In this document: positions 38,922 through 47,233 of the stretch, piece by piece
Numbering within the stretch: the stretch's first letter is position 1
Layout: each line of letters starts with the position of its first letter
NCBI RefSeq assembly: GCF_900078315.1
Contig: NZ_FKBS01000029.1
Location: forward strand, 62,001 to 126,000
Direction: 5' to 3'
DNA length: 64,000 nucleotides
From: Bordetella ansorpii
GTDB lineage: Bacteria; Pseudomonadota; Gammaproteobacteria; Burkholderiales; Burkholderiaceae_B
Notes under the pieces: model-generated
What the model was told of the DNA's origin: nothing
The model's input: the letters and a program-made list of their open reading frames with translations, nothing else
The model's database searches: none
Made by a program: the position numbers and the translations under genes

Positions 38922-40292
38922 ATGAGCAATACCCCGCGCGAAACCCTGCTGGCCACGCTGTTGCAGCTGGAACAGCGCGCACGCGCCTGCGCCACCACGC
39001 AGGACCTGGCGTTTCTGATGGTCAATGACACGCACGCCCTGGCGCCCTATCGCCAGGCGGCGCTGTGGCGGGCGGGCGATGGCGGGAATGGCGTGATCGA
39101 AGCCCTGTCCGGCCTGGCCGTACCCGAGCGCAACGCGCCGTTCAATGTCTGGCTGGCCGCACTGCTGGCGCGCCGCATGGCCACGGCCGGGGACGTTCAG
39201 GCCGGCCCGCTGCAGCCCGCCGCGGACGAGCACGCCATGTGGTCGGAACACCTGCCGACGCACGCCTGGCTGCTGCCCCTGGCGCTGGACGAAACGGCCA
39301 AGCCTTCCGCCGCCCTGCTGCTGGTGCGCGATGCGCCCTGGCACCCCCGCGAAACGACCGTGCTGTCGGTGCTGGCCGATGCCTACGCGCATGCCTGGCG
39401 GGCTTTGCGGCCCGCCGCGGCGCGTCCGCACGGCCCCGGCAGTTGGTGGGCGCAACTTCGCCACGGCAAGCGCCGCGCGCGCTGGTGGCTGGGGCTGGGT
39501 GTGGCGGCGGTGTTGCTGCTGCTGGTCCCGGTACGCCAGTCGGTGCTGGCGCCCGCCGAGATCGTGGCGCGCGCGCCCATGGCGGTACGAGCCCCGCTGC
39601 AAGGCGTGGTGGACCAGATCGCCGTCGCGCCCAACCAGATCGTGCGGAAGGGCCAGTTGCTGGCCGCGCTGGACGCCCGCGAACTGACGGGCAAGCTGGA
39701 AACCGCACGCCAGTCGCTGGCCGTGGCCGACGCCGAACTGCGCCAGACCCAGCAGCAGGCGCTGTACGACGAACGCAGCAAGGCGGCGCTGGCCTTGGCC
39801 CTGGGCAAGCGCGGCCAGGCCGCCAGCGACGTCGACTACTTCGAGCAGGCCCTGGCCCGCACGCAGCTGCGCGCCGAACGCGACGGCATCGCGCTGTTCG
39901 ACGACCCCGCCGATTGGGTCGGCAAGCCCGTGGCGTTGGGCGAACGCATCATGCTGGTGGCCGATCCCAAGGACGCGGAGCTGGAAATCCAGTTGCCCGT
40001 GGCCGATGCCATCGATCTGCCTGACCAGGCCGACGTGCGCCTGTTCCTGAACGCCGCGCCGGCCTCGCCGCTGGCGGCGACGCTGCTGCGCGTGGGCTAC
40101 CGCGCCAGCCCTGCTTCAGACGGCACGCTGGCCTATCGCGTGCGCGCCCGGCTGGACGGCGCGCAGGAACAGGACCCGGCGCCGCGCATCGGACTGAAGG
40201 GCACGGCCAAGCTGTACGGCCAGCGCACGCCTCTGTTCGCCTATCTGCTGCGCCGTCCGCTGGCCAGCCTGCGTGTGTGGCTGGGCGTATGA
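38922..40292 (+). CDS. GAF-like domain fused to an inner-membrane HlyD-type adaptor
   Basis: 456 residues in three parts: a cytoplasmic N-terminal region of about 160 residues with GAF-like layout (LLATLLQLEQRARACATTQDL ... AALLLVRDAPWHPRETTVLSVLADAYAHA), one membrane helix (about 188-206) after a basic stretch, and a periplasmic adaptor with a lipoyl motif (APLQGVVDQIAVAPNQIVRKG) and helical hairpin. The C-terminus (about 430-456) looks weakly hydrophobic. The GAF call is from pattern only. Such a layout could let a cytosolic signal act on the adaptor. The stop overlaps the next start (ATGA). Confidence 0.8.
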   Translation: MSNTPRETLLATLLQLEQRARACATTQDLAFLMVNDTHALAPYRQAALWRAGDGGNGVIEALSGLAVPERNAPFNVWLAALLARRMATAGDVQAGPLQPAADEHAMWSEHLPTHAWLLPLALDETAKPSAALLLVRDAPWHPRETTVLSVLADAYAHAWRALRPAAARPHGPGSWWAQLRHGKRRARWWLGLGVAAVLLLLVPVRQSVLAPAEIVARAPMAVRAPLQGVVDQIAVAPNQIVRKGQLLAALDARELTGKLETARQSLAVADAELRQTQQQALYDERSKAALALALGKRGQAASDVDYFEQALARTQLRAERDGIALFDDPADWVGKPVALGERIMLVADPKDAELEIQLPVADAIDLPDQADVRLFLNAAPASPLAATLLRVGYRASPASDGTLAYRVRARLDGAQEQDPAPRIGLKGTAKLYGQRTPLFAYLLRRPLASLRVWLGV

Positions 40293-42526
40293 CGGCGTCC
40301 TTCCCGGCGATGCCGGCCTCGGAAGGAACGGCCGGGATGACCGCTCCCGGCGCGGCACAGCGGAAATCCGCTCCGCTGCCTCCCCTGCGCGAGGAACTGC
40401 TGCTGCACGAAGCCCCCCGCAACCACGACGGCTCGCCTGCCTGGACACTGGAAGACCCCGGCCGCGCCCAGTTCTTCCAGATCGGCTGGGCCGAGGCCGA
40501 GATGCTGGCGCGCTGGCACCTGGGCGATGCCCAGGCCATCGCCAATGCCGTCGACGCGGACACCGCGCTGCCCCTTCAGGTGGACGACGTCAACGACTTC
40601 GCCCAGTTCCTGCAGGCCAACAGCCTGGTGCAGGCACGCGGCCCGCAGGCCATCGCGCGCTATCGCCGCGAGGCCGAGGCACGGCGGCGCGGCCATTGGC
40701 TGAAAGGCCTGATCCACCACTATCTGTTCTTCCGCATTCCGCTGGTGCGGCCCGACGCCTTCCTGTCGCGCACGCTGCCGTGGGTGCGGCGCACGTTCTA
40801 TACGCGCGGCTTCATGCTGCTGACGGCCGCGGCCGGCCTGCTGGGCCTGTTCCTGGCCGCCCGCCAATGGGACGAGTTCCTGCACACCTTCCTGCACTTC
40901 TTCACGCTGGAAGGCGCGCTGACGGCCGGCCTGGCGCTGGCCGCCACCAAGGTGCTGCACGAACTGGGCCATGCCTACACCGCCAAGTACCACGGCTGCC
41001 GCGTGGCCACCATGGGCGTGGCCTTCATGGTGATGTGGCCGGTGCTCTATACCGACACCTCGGGCGCCTGGCGGCTGGCCAGCCGCAGGCGGCGCATGTC
41101 CATCGGCGCGGCCGGCATGCTGGCCGAGACCGCTCTGGCCGCCTGGGCCACGCTGGCCTGGAGCTTCCTGCCCGACGGCATGCTGCGCAGCGCGGCCTTC
41201 ACGCTGGCCACCACCACCTGGCTGCTGACGCTGGCCGTGAACCTGAACCCGCTGATGCGCTTCGACGGCTATTTCCTGATCGCCGACGCGCTGAACGTGC
41301 CCAATCTGCAGAACCGCGCCTTCGCGCTGGGCCGCTGGCGGCTGCGCGAGTGGCTGTTCGCGCTGGGCGATCCCCGGCCCGAGGTCTTCGCGCCCTGGCG
41401 CGAGCGCGCACTGCTGGTGTATGCCTTCTGCGTGTGGGTGTACCGCTTCTTCCTGTTCCTGGGCATCGCCGTGCTGGTCTATCACATGGCGTTCAAAGTA
41501 CTGGGCATTGTCTTGTTTACCATCGAAATCGTCGCCTTCGTGCTGCGCCCCATCCATACCGAACTGCGCGCGTGGCGCGAACGCCTGACGGCCGGGAACG
41601 GCGCGGGCTGGAACCGCCGCAGCCGCATCACGGCAGGCATCGCGTTGCTGCTGGCGCTGGCCGCCGCCGTGCCCTGGCGTACCCGCGTGGAAGCGCCGGC
41701 GCTGCTGCGCGCGGCGCAACAGGCGCGGATCGTGGCGCCCGCGGGCGCGCGCATCGAACGCATCGACGCCCGGCCCGGCGCCGCCGTGCGCGCGGGCGAT
41801 GCGCTGTTCACGCTGCATTCGCCCGATCTGGCGCACGAGCGCGACAGCCTGGCGCAACGCATCCACGTGCTGCAGTGGCAGCAGTCCTTCCAGGCGATGC
41901 GCCAGGATAGCGGCACGGCCGTGCCCGTGGCCCAGCGCGAGCTGCAGGCGGCGCGCGAACGCTATGCCGTGCTGTCGCGCCAACAGGCGCAGTTGACGAT
42001 CCGCGCGCCGTTCGACGGCACCGTGGCCGAACTGGCCGAGCCGCTGGCCGCCGGCGAATGGGTGGGCGAAGGCGAATGGCTCGCCACCCTGGCAGCGCCG
42101 CAGCGGGCGGTGGTGGAAGCCTATGCGGCCGAGGAGGACCTGCACCGCCTGCACCGCGATGGCGCCGCCCGCTTCCTGCCGGAAGATCCCGGCGTCGGCG
42201 CCATCGACCTGCGCGTGGACGAGATCGCCGCCACGGCCACGCGGCGGCTGTCCGCCGCGCCGGAGCTGGCTTCGGTACATGGCGGCGGCCTGGCCGCCGT
42301 GCGCGCGCCGGCCCCCAGCCACCGGGCCGATGCGGATGCACAGGATCTGGCGCCGGAACACGCGGTCTACCGCATCCTGCTGCGCCCCGCCGGCGACGCC
42401 GCGACGGCCCTGCCGCGCCTGCAGGCCCTGCGCGGCACCGCCCTCATCGACGGCGAGGCCGAAAGCCTGCTGGCGCGCGCCTGGCGCCGCGCCACGGCCG
42501 TGCTGGTGCGCGAGTCGGGCTTCTGA
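40289..42526 (+). CDS. Site-2-protease-type (M50) zinc metalloprotease fused to HlyD/lipoyl adaptor domain
   Basis: A 745-residue polytopic protein. Residues 1-165 are cytoplasmic; then a membrane core with the zinc motif HELGH (224-228) and the third ligand region LNPLMRFDGYF (319-329), both typical of M50 proteases; then further helices to about 465 and a periplasmic lipoyl/hairpin region (RIVAPAGARIERIDARPGAAV ... LTIRAPFDGTVAEL). This matches the YydH-like 'peptide zinc metalloprotease' group with a fused adaptor. The ATG at 40289 overlaps the previous stop; an earlier in-frame start at 40277 is possible. As the last gene of the unit it may process or gate export of the giant protein (inferred). 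Confidence 0.87.
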   Translation: MTASFPAMPASEGTAGMTAPGAAQRKSAPLPPLREELLLHEAPRNHDGSPAWTLEDPGRAQFFQIGWAEAEMLARWHLGDAQAIANAVDADTALPLQVDDVNDFAQFLQANSLVQARGPQAIARYRREAEARRRGHWLKGLIHHYLFFRIPLVRPDAFLSRTLPWVRRTFYTRGFMLLTAAAGLLGLFLAARQWDEFLHTFLHFFTLEGALTAGLALAATKVLHELGHAYTAKYHGCRVATMGVAFMVMWPVLYTDTSGAWRLASRRRRMSIGAAGMLAETALAAWATLAWSFLPDGMLRSAAFTLATTTWLLTLAVNLNPLMRFDGYFLIADALNVPNLQNRAFALGRWRLREWLFALGDPRPEVFAPWRERALLVYAFCVWVYRFFLFLGIAVLVYHMAFKVLGIVLFTIEIVAFVLRPIHTELRAWRERLTAGNGAGWNRRSRITAGIALLLALAAAVPWRTRVEAPALLRAAQQARIVAPAGARIERIDARPGAAVRAGDALFTLHSPDLAHERDSLAQRIHVLQWQQSFQAMRQDSGTAVPVAQRELQAARERYAVLSRQQAQLTIRAPFDGTVAELAEPLAAGEWVGEGEWLATLAAPQRAVVEAYAAEEDLHRLHRDGAARFLPEDPGVGAIDLRVDEIAATATRRLSAAPELASVHGGGLAAVRAPAPSHRADADAQDLAPEHAVYRILLRPAGDAATALPRLQALRGTALIDGEAESLLARAWRRATAVLVRESGF

Positions 42527-42568
42527 TTCACATGGAAACTTGCCGCGTACTCTTAATGAACTTTAACG

Positions 42569-42609
42569 TGTCAAGCGTACAGGGCTACGGAATAATGAAA
42601 ATCATCCTC
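42569..42609 (+). promoter_or_regulatory. Promoter with overlapping Fur box upstream of haem oxygenase
   Basis: AATAATGAAAATCATCCTC at 42591-42609 matches 15 of 19 positions of the Fur consensus. A -35-like TGTCAA (42569-42574) and -10-like AATAAT (42591-42596) with a 16-base spacer place the Fur box across the -10, the classical arrangement for iron repression. Confidence 0.78.
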
Positions 42610-42656
42610 GGCGCCATCGGCCCGATCCGCTACTCCTCTCATTGCATCGAACGATC

Positions 42657-43253
42657 ATGACCACCGAAACCCTCGAACGCCTGTCGCTGTCGCAGCGCCT
42701 GAAGACCGAAACCGCCGCGCAGCACGAACGCATGCACCAGCTGATGGAACGCGCCGCGCCGTTCGACAGCCGTGAAGCCTATGCCGGCTTCGTCACGGCC
42801 CAGTACCTGTTCCAGCGCGACGTCGAGCACCTGTTCCAGGATGCCGCCCTGCAGACCGCCGTGCCCGACCTGGCCGTGCGTGGCCGCGAGACCGCCGCGC
42901 TGGACGACCTGCGCGACCTGGGCGCCCCCGCGCCGCAGGAAGGCGCCGTGGCCAGCCAGGGCGTGACCATGCCCGAAGGCCTGGGCTGGCTGTACGTGTC
43001 CGAAGGCTCGACGCTGGGCGCCGCCTTCCTGTTCAAGGAAGTGCAGGCCAAGCTGGGCCTGTCCGCCGAATTCGGCGCGCGCAACCTGGCCGCCTACCCC
43101 GAAGGCCGCGCCATCGTATGGCGCCGCTTCGTGCAGGCGCTGGACAGCGACGACATCAGCCCCGACGAGCACGACGCCGTGATCGCGGGCGCCAATGCCG
43201 CCTACAATCGCTTCGGCCAACTGCTCGAACGCCACTTCAACCTTTCCGCATGA
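42657..43253 (+). CDS. hemO: Biliverdin-producing haem oxygenase
   Basis: Opens haem to biliverdin, CO and Fe2+, releasing iron from imported haem. 198 residues with the proximal His region TAAQHERMHQLM near the N-terminus and the distal helix WLYVSEGSTLGAAFLFKEV with the flexible Gly pattern. The ATG at 42657 is preferred; an in-frame TTG at 42642 would add five residues. A Fur box lies upstream. The stop overlaps the ybaN start (ATGA). No haem receptor or ABC genes lie beside it in this window. Confidence 0.9.
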   Translation: MTTETLERLSLSQRLKTETAAQHERMHQLMERAAPFDSREAYAGFVTAQYLFQRDVEHLFQDAALQTAVPDLAVRGRETAALDDLRDLGAPAPQEGAVASQGVTMPEGLGWLYVSEGSTLGAAFLFKEVQAKLGLSAEFGARNLAAYPEGRAIVWRRFVQALDSDDISPDEHDAVIAGANAAYNRFGQLLERHFNLSA

Positions 43254-43798
43254 CCTCCCACTCGGCCGATTCCATGATGACGCAGGCCGGCTCCCGGCCC
43301 GCCCTCCCGGCCGAGACCCGCAGCGCGCCCGCTGCCATGCATGCCGCAGTGCCCATGACCGCACACACGGCTACACCCTCGGGCGCACTAGCCGCTACAC
43401 CGGTCTACAAGGGTGTACGCAAACCCTGGCAACGCGTGCTGCTGATGGCCCTGGCGGGCCTTTGCATCTGCCTGGCCATCATCGGTGTGTTCGTCCCCGG
43501 CCTGCCCAGCACCGAATTCGTGCTGCTGGCCGCCTGGGCCTCGGCGCGCAGCTCGCCGCGCCTGCATGCCTGGCTGCACAACCACAAGTGGTTCGGGCCG
43601 ATGCTGCATAACTGGCACAACGGCAAACGTGTCGCCCGACGCGCCAAGATCGCGGCCACGGTGTCGATGTCGGTGTGCGTCGTGATCATGTTCCACACCA
43701 TCCCGCATGCCTGGGTGGTCTGGCCGGCCTGGATCTGCATGGCCGGCGTGCTGGCATGGCTGTGGTCACGGCCGGAAGCCGCGCGTGCGGCTGCGTAG
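43250..43798 (+). CDS. ybaN: YbaN family (DUF454) inner-membrane protein
   Basis: A 182-residue protein. An Ala/Pro/Thr-rich tail of about 50 residues precedes the DUF454 core: RVLLMALAGLCICLAIIGVF, then the signature PGLPSTEFVLLAAW, SPRLHAWLHNHKWFGP and two further helices. It is often linked to haem oxygenase genes; its function is unknown. It is translationally coupled to hemO and so should share Fur control. Confidence 0.87.
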   Translation: MTSHSADSMMTQAGSRPALPAETRSAPAAMHAAVPMTAHTATPSGALAATPVYKGVRKPWQRVLLMALAGLCICLAIIGVFVPGLPSTEFVLLAAWASARSSPRLHAWLHNHKWFGPMLHNWHNGKRVARRAKIAATVSMSVCVVIMFHTIPHAWVVWPAWICMAGVLAWLWSRPEAARAAA

Positions 43799-43809
43799 GC
43801 CGATAGCAA

Positions 43810-43879
43810 AACGCCCCGTGCATGAATCACCCCTGAAGACTGGATGTAGTCTTCAGGGGTGATTCATGCACGGGGCGTT
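43810..43879. repeat. Perfect 31-bp inverted repeat with 8-base loop
   Basis: Arms 43810-43840 and 43849-43879 are exact reverse complements (outer AACGCCCCGTGCATG, inner CCCTGAAGAC), with loop TGGATGTA. It lies 11 bases after ybaN and just before the convergent HEPN gene. On the minus strand it ends in TTTT, so it may terminate from that side, but a 31-bp perfect arm is far longer than a normal terminator. Confidence 0.9.
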
Positions 43880-43934
43880 CGTACTTCTCGGATGATGGGA
43901 GATGGAATTCAACCGCGATGTTGCCACCCGGTAC

Positions 43935-44320
43935 TCACGGCTCCGTCCCTTCCGTGTCTTGGTTGCGGATGCAAGCGAGCACATCGTGTATCTGGGAATA
44001 CAAGCCCGGAAGGTCTCGGTGGATCGTCTTCCAGACAATTTCAAAGTCCACCTTGAAGTACCCGTGCGCTATCGCGTTGCGCATCTGGTAGGCGAACGAC
44101 AGCGGCAGTTCAGGATGCACGGCGGCGAAGTCGGGGTAGTGCTTCTCGACGTTGTTGCTGGCCTCGCCGATGATCTCCAAGTTCCGGATCACGGCATCCT
44201 GCACCAACTGGTTGTTCAGGAACGCCACTTCGTTCATGTCCACGGTGTAGCGGTCGATGCGCTGGATGGCCTCGATGATGTGAGCAAGGAGTCAGCAAGA
44301 CGCTGCTGGTCGCGGGTCAT
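43935..44320 (-). pseudogene. hepT: HEPN-domain (HepT-like) toxin gene with N-terminal frameshift
   Basis: The family start MTRDQQRLAD is read from the ATG at 44320, but near 44287-44291 one base appears to be missing and the frame jumps to HIIEAIQRIDRYTVDMNEVA, which then runs intact to 43935. Without the shift the upstream reading stops soon after. The remaining open frame (43935-44243, from MDMNEVAF) keeps the HEPN active-site motif RNAIAHGY but lacks about 27 N-terminal residues. HepT proteins are RNases or targets of AMPylation by the partner MNT protein. The start overlaps the mntA stop (ATGA), the usual arrangement. It could be inactive or an assembly error. Confidence 0.75.
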
Positions 44321-44607
44321 ACAGGGCGGGCTTCGGCGAGCACCGTGGCCCGGAACTTGTCAGGCAAGGCGTTGGGCGTCAGCACATCGACCGACACACC
44401 GAGCAGCTTGCCGAGTTCGTGGCGGATGGCACCAATGTCGAACAAGGTCGTTTCCGGCGTCGGGTCGATGAGGATGTCCAGATCGCTGCCGTCGGTGTCC
44501 TGGCCACGCAGGACCGAACCAAATACCCGAGCATTGCGGGCGCGGTGAGACTCGACCACACGCCGAATCGCGGCTCGGTTCGAGGCCAAGGCTTCAGATG
44601 GCTTCAT
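44317..44607 (-). CDS. mntA: MNT-type nucleotidyltransferase antitoxin
   Basis: A 96-residue minimal nucleotidyltransferase starting MKPSEALASNRAAIRRVV (a start five codons earlier, at 44622, is possible). The active site is intact: GSVLRGQDTDGSDLDILID, the GS-x(n)-DxD motif, with a further acidic residue in VSVDVLTP. MNT antitoxins silence HEPN partners by adding AMP. The downstream hepT partner is frameshifted, so this gene may be a left-over or still act on the truncated partner. Confidence 0.88.
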   Translation of the reverse strand: MKPSEALASNRAAIRRVVESHRARNARVFGSVLRGQDTDGSDLDILIDPTPETTLFDIGAIRHELGKLLGVSVDVLTPNALPDKFRATVLAEARPV

Positions 44608-44788
44608 GTCTTCGTCACCCACAAGAAAGTCCGGTTTGACAATAAGTCAGCAAGGCGCGGAAGGCAACATCAGAATCCGGTTCGACGCCAAGATGACGGA
44701 AGCCGCTTCAGGCGCCGAGCATCGTACGGCCCTTCGAGCCCGCCACCCGCGGCACGGCGCAGGCGGCCCCGGGGCTACGGCCGGCCGC

Positions 44789-46228
44789 CTATCCCGCAGC
44801 AGCCGCCGCCTCGGCCTTCGCCGCCGCCTTCTCCGCCGCAATCGCGGCTTCCAGCGCCGCCGCCGCCACCCGCTTCTGCTCGGCATCCGCCTGGGCCGCC
44901 AGCACGGTGGCTTCGTCGCGCGACTCGAACACGGCGATCGATTCGACGTGCCCCGTGTGCGGGAACATGTTGATCACGCCCGCGCTGAGCATGGCATAGC
45001 CGCCCTCGTGGACCATGATGGACGCATCGCGCGCCAGCGTGGACGGATTACAGGACACGTAGACGATGCGCTTGGGTCGTTCGGCCGGCGACAGCAGCGA
45101 CAAGGCTTGCGCCACGGCATGCGCGCCCTCGCGCGGCGGATCGATCAGCATGCGGTCGAAGTAGCCCAGGCCGCGCAGCCACGCCACGTCGACCTCGAAC
45201 AGGTTCAGCGTGGCGAAACTGGTGGTGTCCTGCAGGCCGTGGTCGCGCGCCGCCTGCATGGCGCGGTCGGTCAGCGTCTTGCTGCCTTCCACGCCCACGG
45301 CCTCGCGGGCGCGCGTGGCCAGCGGCAGCGTGAAATTGCCCAGGCCGCAGAACAGGTCGGCGATGCGATCGGTGGGCTGCGGTTCCAGCAGCGTCAGCGC
45401 GCGCGAGATCATCGCGCGGTTGATGGCGTGGTTGACCTGCGTGAAGTCGGTGGGACGGTACGGCATGCGCAGGCCGAACTCGGGCAGCGTATAGGACAAC
45501 GCATCGACGTGCTCGGGCTCCAGCGGCTGCACGGTTTCCGGGCCCTTGGATTGCAGCCACCATTGCACGCCGTGCCTGTCCGCGAAGGCGCGCAGCAAGG
45601 CGATATCGCCATCGGTCAGGGGCAGCAGATGGCGCAGCACCAGCACCGTCACCGAGTCGCCCAGCGCCACTTCGATCTGCGGCATGCGGGTGGGCTCGGA
45701 CATGCTGGCGATCAGCGCGCGCAACGGCAGCAGCAAGGCGCTGACGGACTTCGGCAACACGTGGCATTCACGCATGTCGGCCACGTAGCTGCTCTTGCGT
45801 TCGTGAAAACCCACCAGCACCCCGCCCTTCTTGGGCACCACGCGCACCGACAGGCGCGCGCGGTAGCGGTAGCCCCACGTCGGGCCGTGCAGCGGCGGCA
45901 GCACGCGCGCCGGGCGCAGCTTGCCGATGTGCCAGAAGGTGTCTTCCAGCGAGCGCTGCTTGATGGCCACCTGGGCCGAGGGTTCCAGGTGCTGCATGGC
46001 ACAGCCGCCACAGACGCCGAAATGCGGACAGCGCGGCACGACGCGCTGCGACGACGGCGTCAGCACGGTGTCGACACGCGCGATCTCGTAGGAGGGCTTG
46101 CGCCGCACCGGCACGGTGGTGACGCGCTCGCCGGGCAGCGCGCCCTCGACGAACACGACCTTGCCGTCGCGGCGGGCAATGCCCCGGGCTTCCAGGTCCA
46201 GGGACTCGATTTTCAGTACGTCGGACAT
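44789..46228 (-). CDS. rlmD: 23S rRNA (uracil1939-C5)-methyltransferase RlmD
   Basis: A 479-residue RumA-family enzyme: N-terminal TRAM domain ([20 protein letters not shown]), the 4Fe-4S cluster Cys in [20 protein letters not shown]-binding [14 protein letters not shown] and the catalytic Cys in [12 protein letters not shown]. The ATG at 46228 has AAGAG just upstream; the open frame extends further but without family likeness. The last about 40 residues are Ala/Glu/Lys-rich, an extension beyond the enzyme core. Confidence 0.93.
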   Translation of the reverse strand: MSDVLKIESLDLEARGIARRDGKVVFVEGALPGERVTTVPVRRKPSYEIARVDTVLTPSSQRVVPRCPHFGVCGGCAMQHLEPSAQVAIKQRSLEDTFWHIGKLRPARVLPPLHGPTWGYRYRARLSVRVVPKKGGVLVGFHERKSSYVADMRECHVLPKSVSALLLPLRALIASMSEPTRMPQIEVALGDSVTVLVLRHLLPLTDGDIALLRAFADRHGVQWWLQSKGPETVQPLEPEHVDALSYTLPEFGLRMPYRPTDFTQVNHAINRAMISRALTLLEPQPTDRIADLFCGLGNFTLPLATRAREAVGVEGSKTLTDRAMQAARDHGLQDTTSFATLNLFEVDVAWLRGLGYFDRMLIDPPREGAHAVAQALSLLSPAERPKRIVYVSCNPSTLARDASIMVHEGGYAMLSAGVINMFPHTGHVESIAVFESRDEATVLAAQADAEQKRVAAAALEAAIAAEKAAAKAEAAAAAG

Positions 46229-46400
46229 CTCTTGCGGGCGATCCAGGTTTTTCGGGCAACCCGGCATTATAAGAAGTGTCTGCGCAATCCCGGCGGCACC
46301 CGTCCCGCAGCCGCCGCGCCAAGCGTACCGGCCCCGGAAACGCCCTCTTTCGCCACGCATTCGACACGCGAAGCGTGTCCCGTACGGGGCGCCCTCACGG

Positions 46401-46436
46401 AAAAAAAACCGGCCGCCCCTCGCGGGACGGCCGGCC
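46401..46436 (-). terminator. Rho-independent terminator after the TorF-family gene
   Basis: The stem CCGGCCG/CGGCCGG with a GC-rich loop is followed on the minus strand by eight T. It begins 27 bases after the stop at 46463 and separates that gene from rlmD. Confidence 0.88.
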
Positions 46437-46462
46437 CAAACAAGCACTGCCGGAAAAAGAAA

Positions 46463-47233
46463 TCAGAACGTGCGCGCCACCGAGAACACGGCGCCCAGGC
46501 GGCCGGACGGATGGCCGTACTTGGTCGGCAGCCAGTTGTCCTTGTTGGCGCCCACCGCGGCCAGGCCCACGACCCAGCCCTTCAGGTCCTTGGTGACGCC
46601 CAGCTTGTAGTCGACGTAGCCGCTGATCTTCTCGCCATCGGCGGTGTACTGCACGCCGCCCTTCAGGCGCTGGTAGCCGACGTGGCCGACCAGCCCCCAG
46701 CCGTCGCCCAGGTCGTACGTGCCGCTGGCGTCCAGGTACCAGGTGCCGCTGGTGTCGGGCGCGCCGAAGAAGTCGCCGGGCGTGTACGAGTATTTCAGCG
46801 AGTAGGTCTTGTAGGTCAGGCCGACATACAGATCGGTGTTGTTGATGTTGCCGCCGCTCTTGGCGGACGACGAGCCGGGGTAGTAGTAATGCAGCACGCC
46901 GACGTCGGCGCCCCAGTCGCCGGCCAGCGCGCCGCGCCAGCCGCCGTAGAAGTCCATCTCGAGGTTGCCTTCGTTGATCACGAAGTCGGACACGTTCGAG
47001 TTCCAGTTGCCCAGATAGAAGCCCGAGCTGTGGGTGATGTCGAAGCCCAATTGCGCCGCGGGCCGGAAATCGGTCTGCGAAAAGCCGCGGAACCGGTAAT
47101 CGTTGACGATCGTGGCGTTGCCGCTCAGGGAAAAGCCGGCGCCGAGGTCGGTCGGGTCGGCATGCACGACGGGCGATACCGCACATGCGGCGGCAGCCAG
47201 GGAGAGCGAGTAGGCAAGCAGCGTCTTCTTCAT
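46463..47233 (-). CDS. TorF-family putative outer-membrane porin
   Basis: A 256-residue protein with a signal peptide (MKKTLLAYSLSLAAAACA, cleavage near VHA-DP) and an alternating beta-strand pattern ending in Phe (VFSVARTF), as for outer-membrane barrels. The opening FSLSGNATIVNDYRFRGFSQT is typical of the TorF family of predicted porins (Gcw_chp). The ATG at 47233 is chosen for the signal peptide; the frame extends 36 codons upstream. Substrate unknown. Confidence 0.85.
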   Translation of the reverse strand: MKKTLLAYSLSLAAAACAVSPVVHADPTDLGAGFSLSGNATIVNDYRFRGFSQTDFRPAAQLGFDITHSSGFYLGNWNSNVSDFVINEGNLEMDFYGGWRGALAGDWGADVGVLHYYYPGSSSAKSGGNINNTDLYVGLTYKTYSLKYSYTPGDFFGAPDTSGTWYLDASGTYDLGDGWGLVGHVGYQRLKGGVQYTADGEKISGYVDYKLGVTKDLKGWVVGLAAVGANKDNWLPTKYGHPSGRLGAVFSVARTF

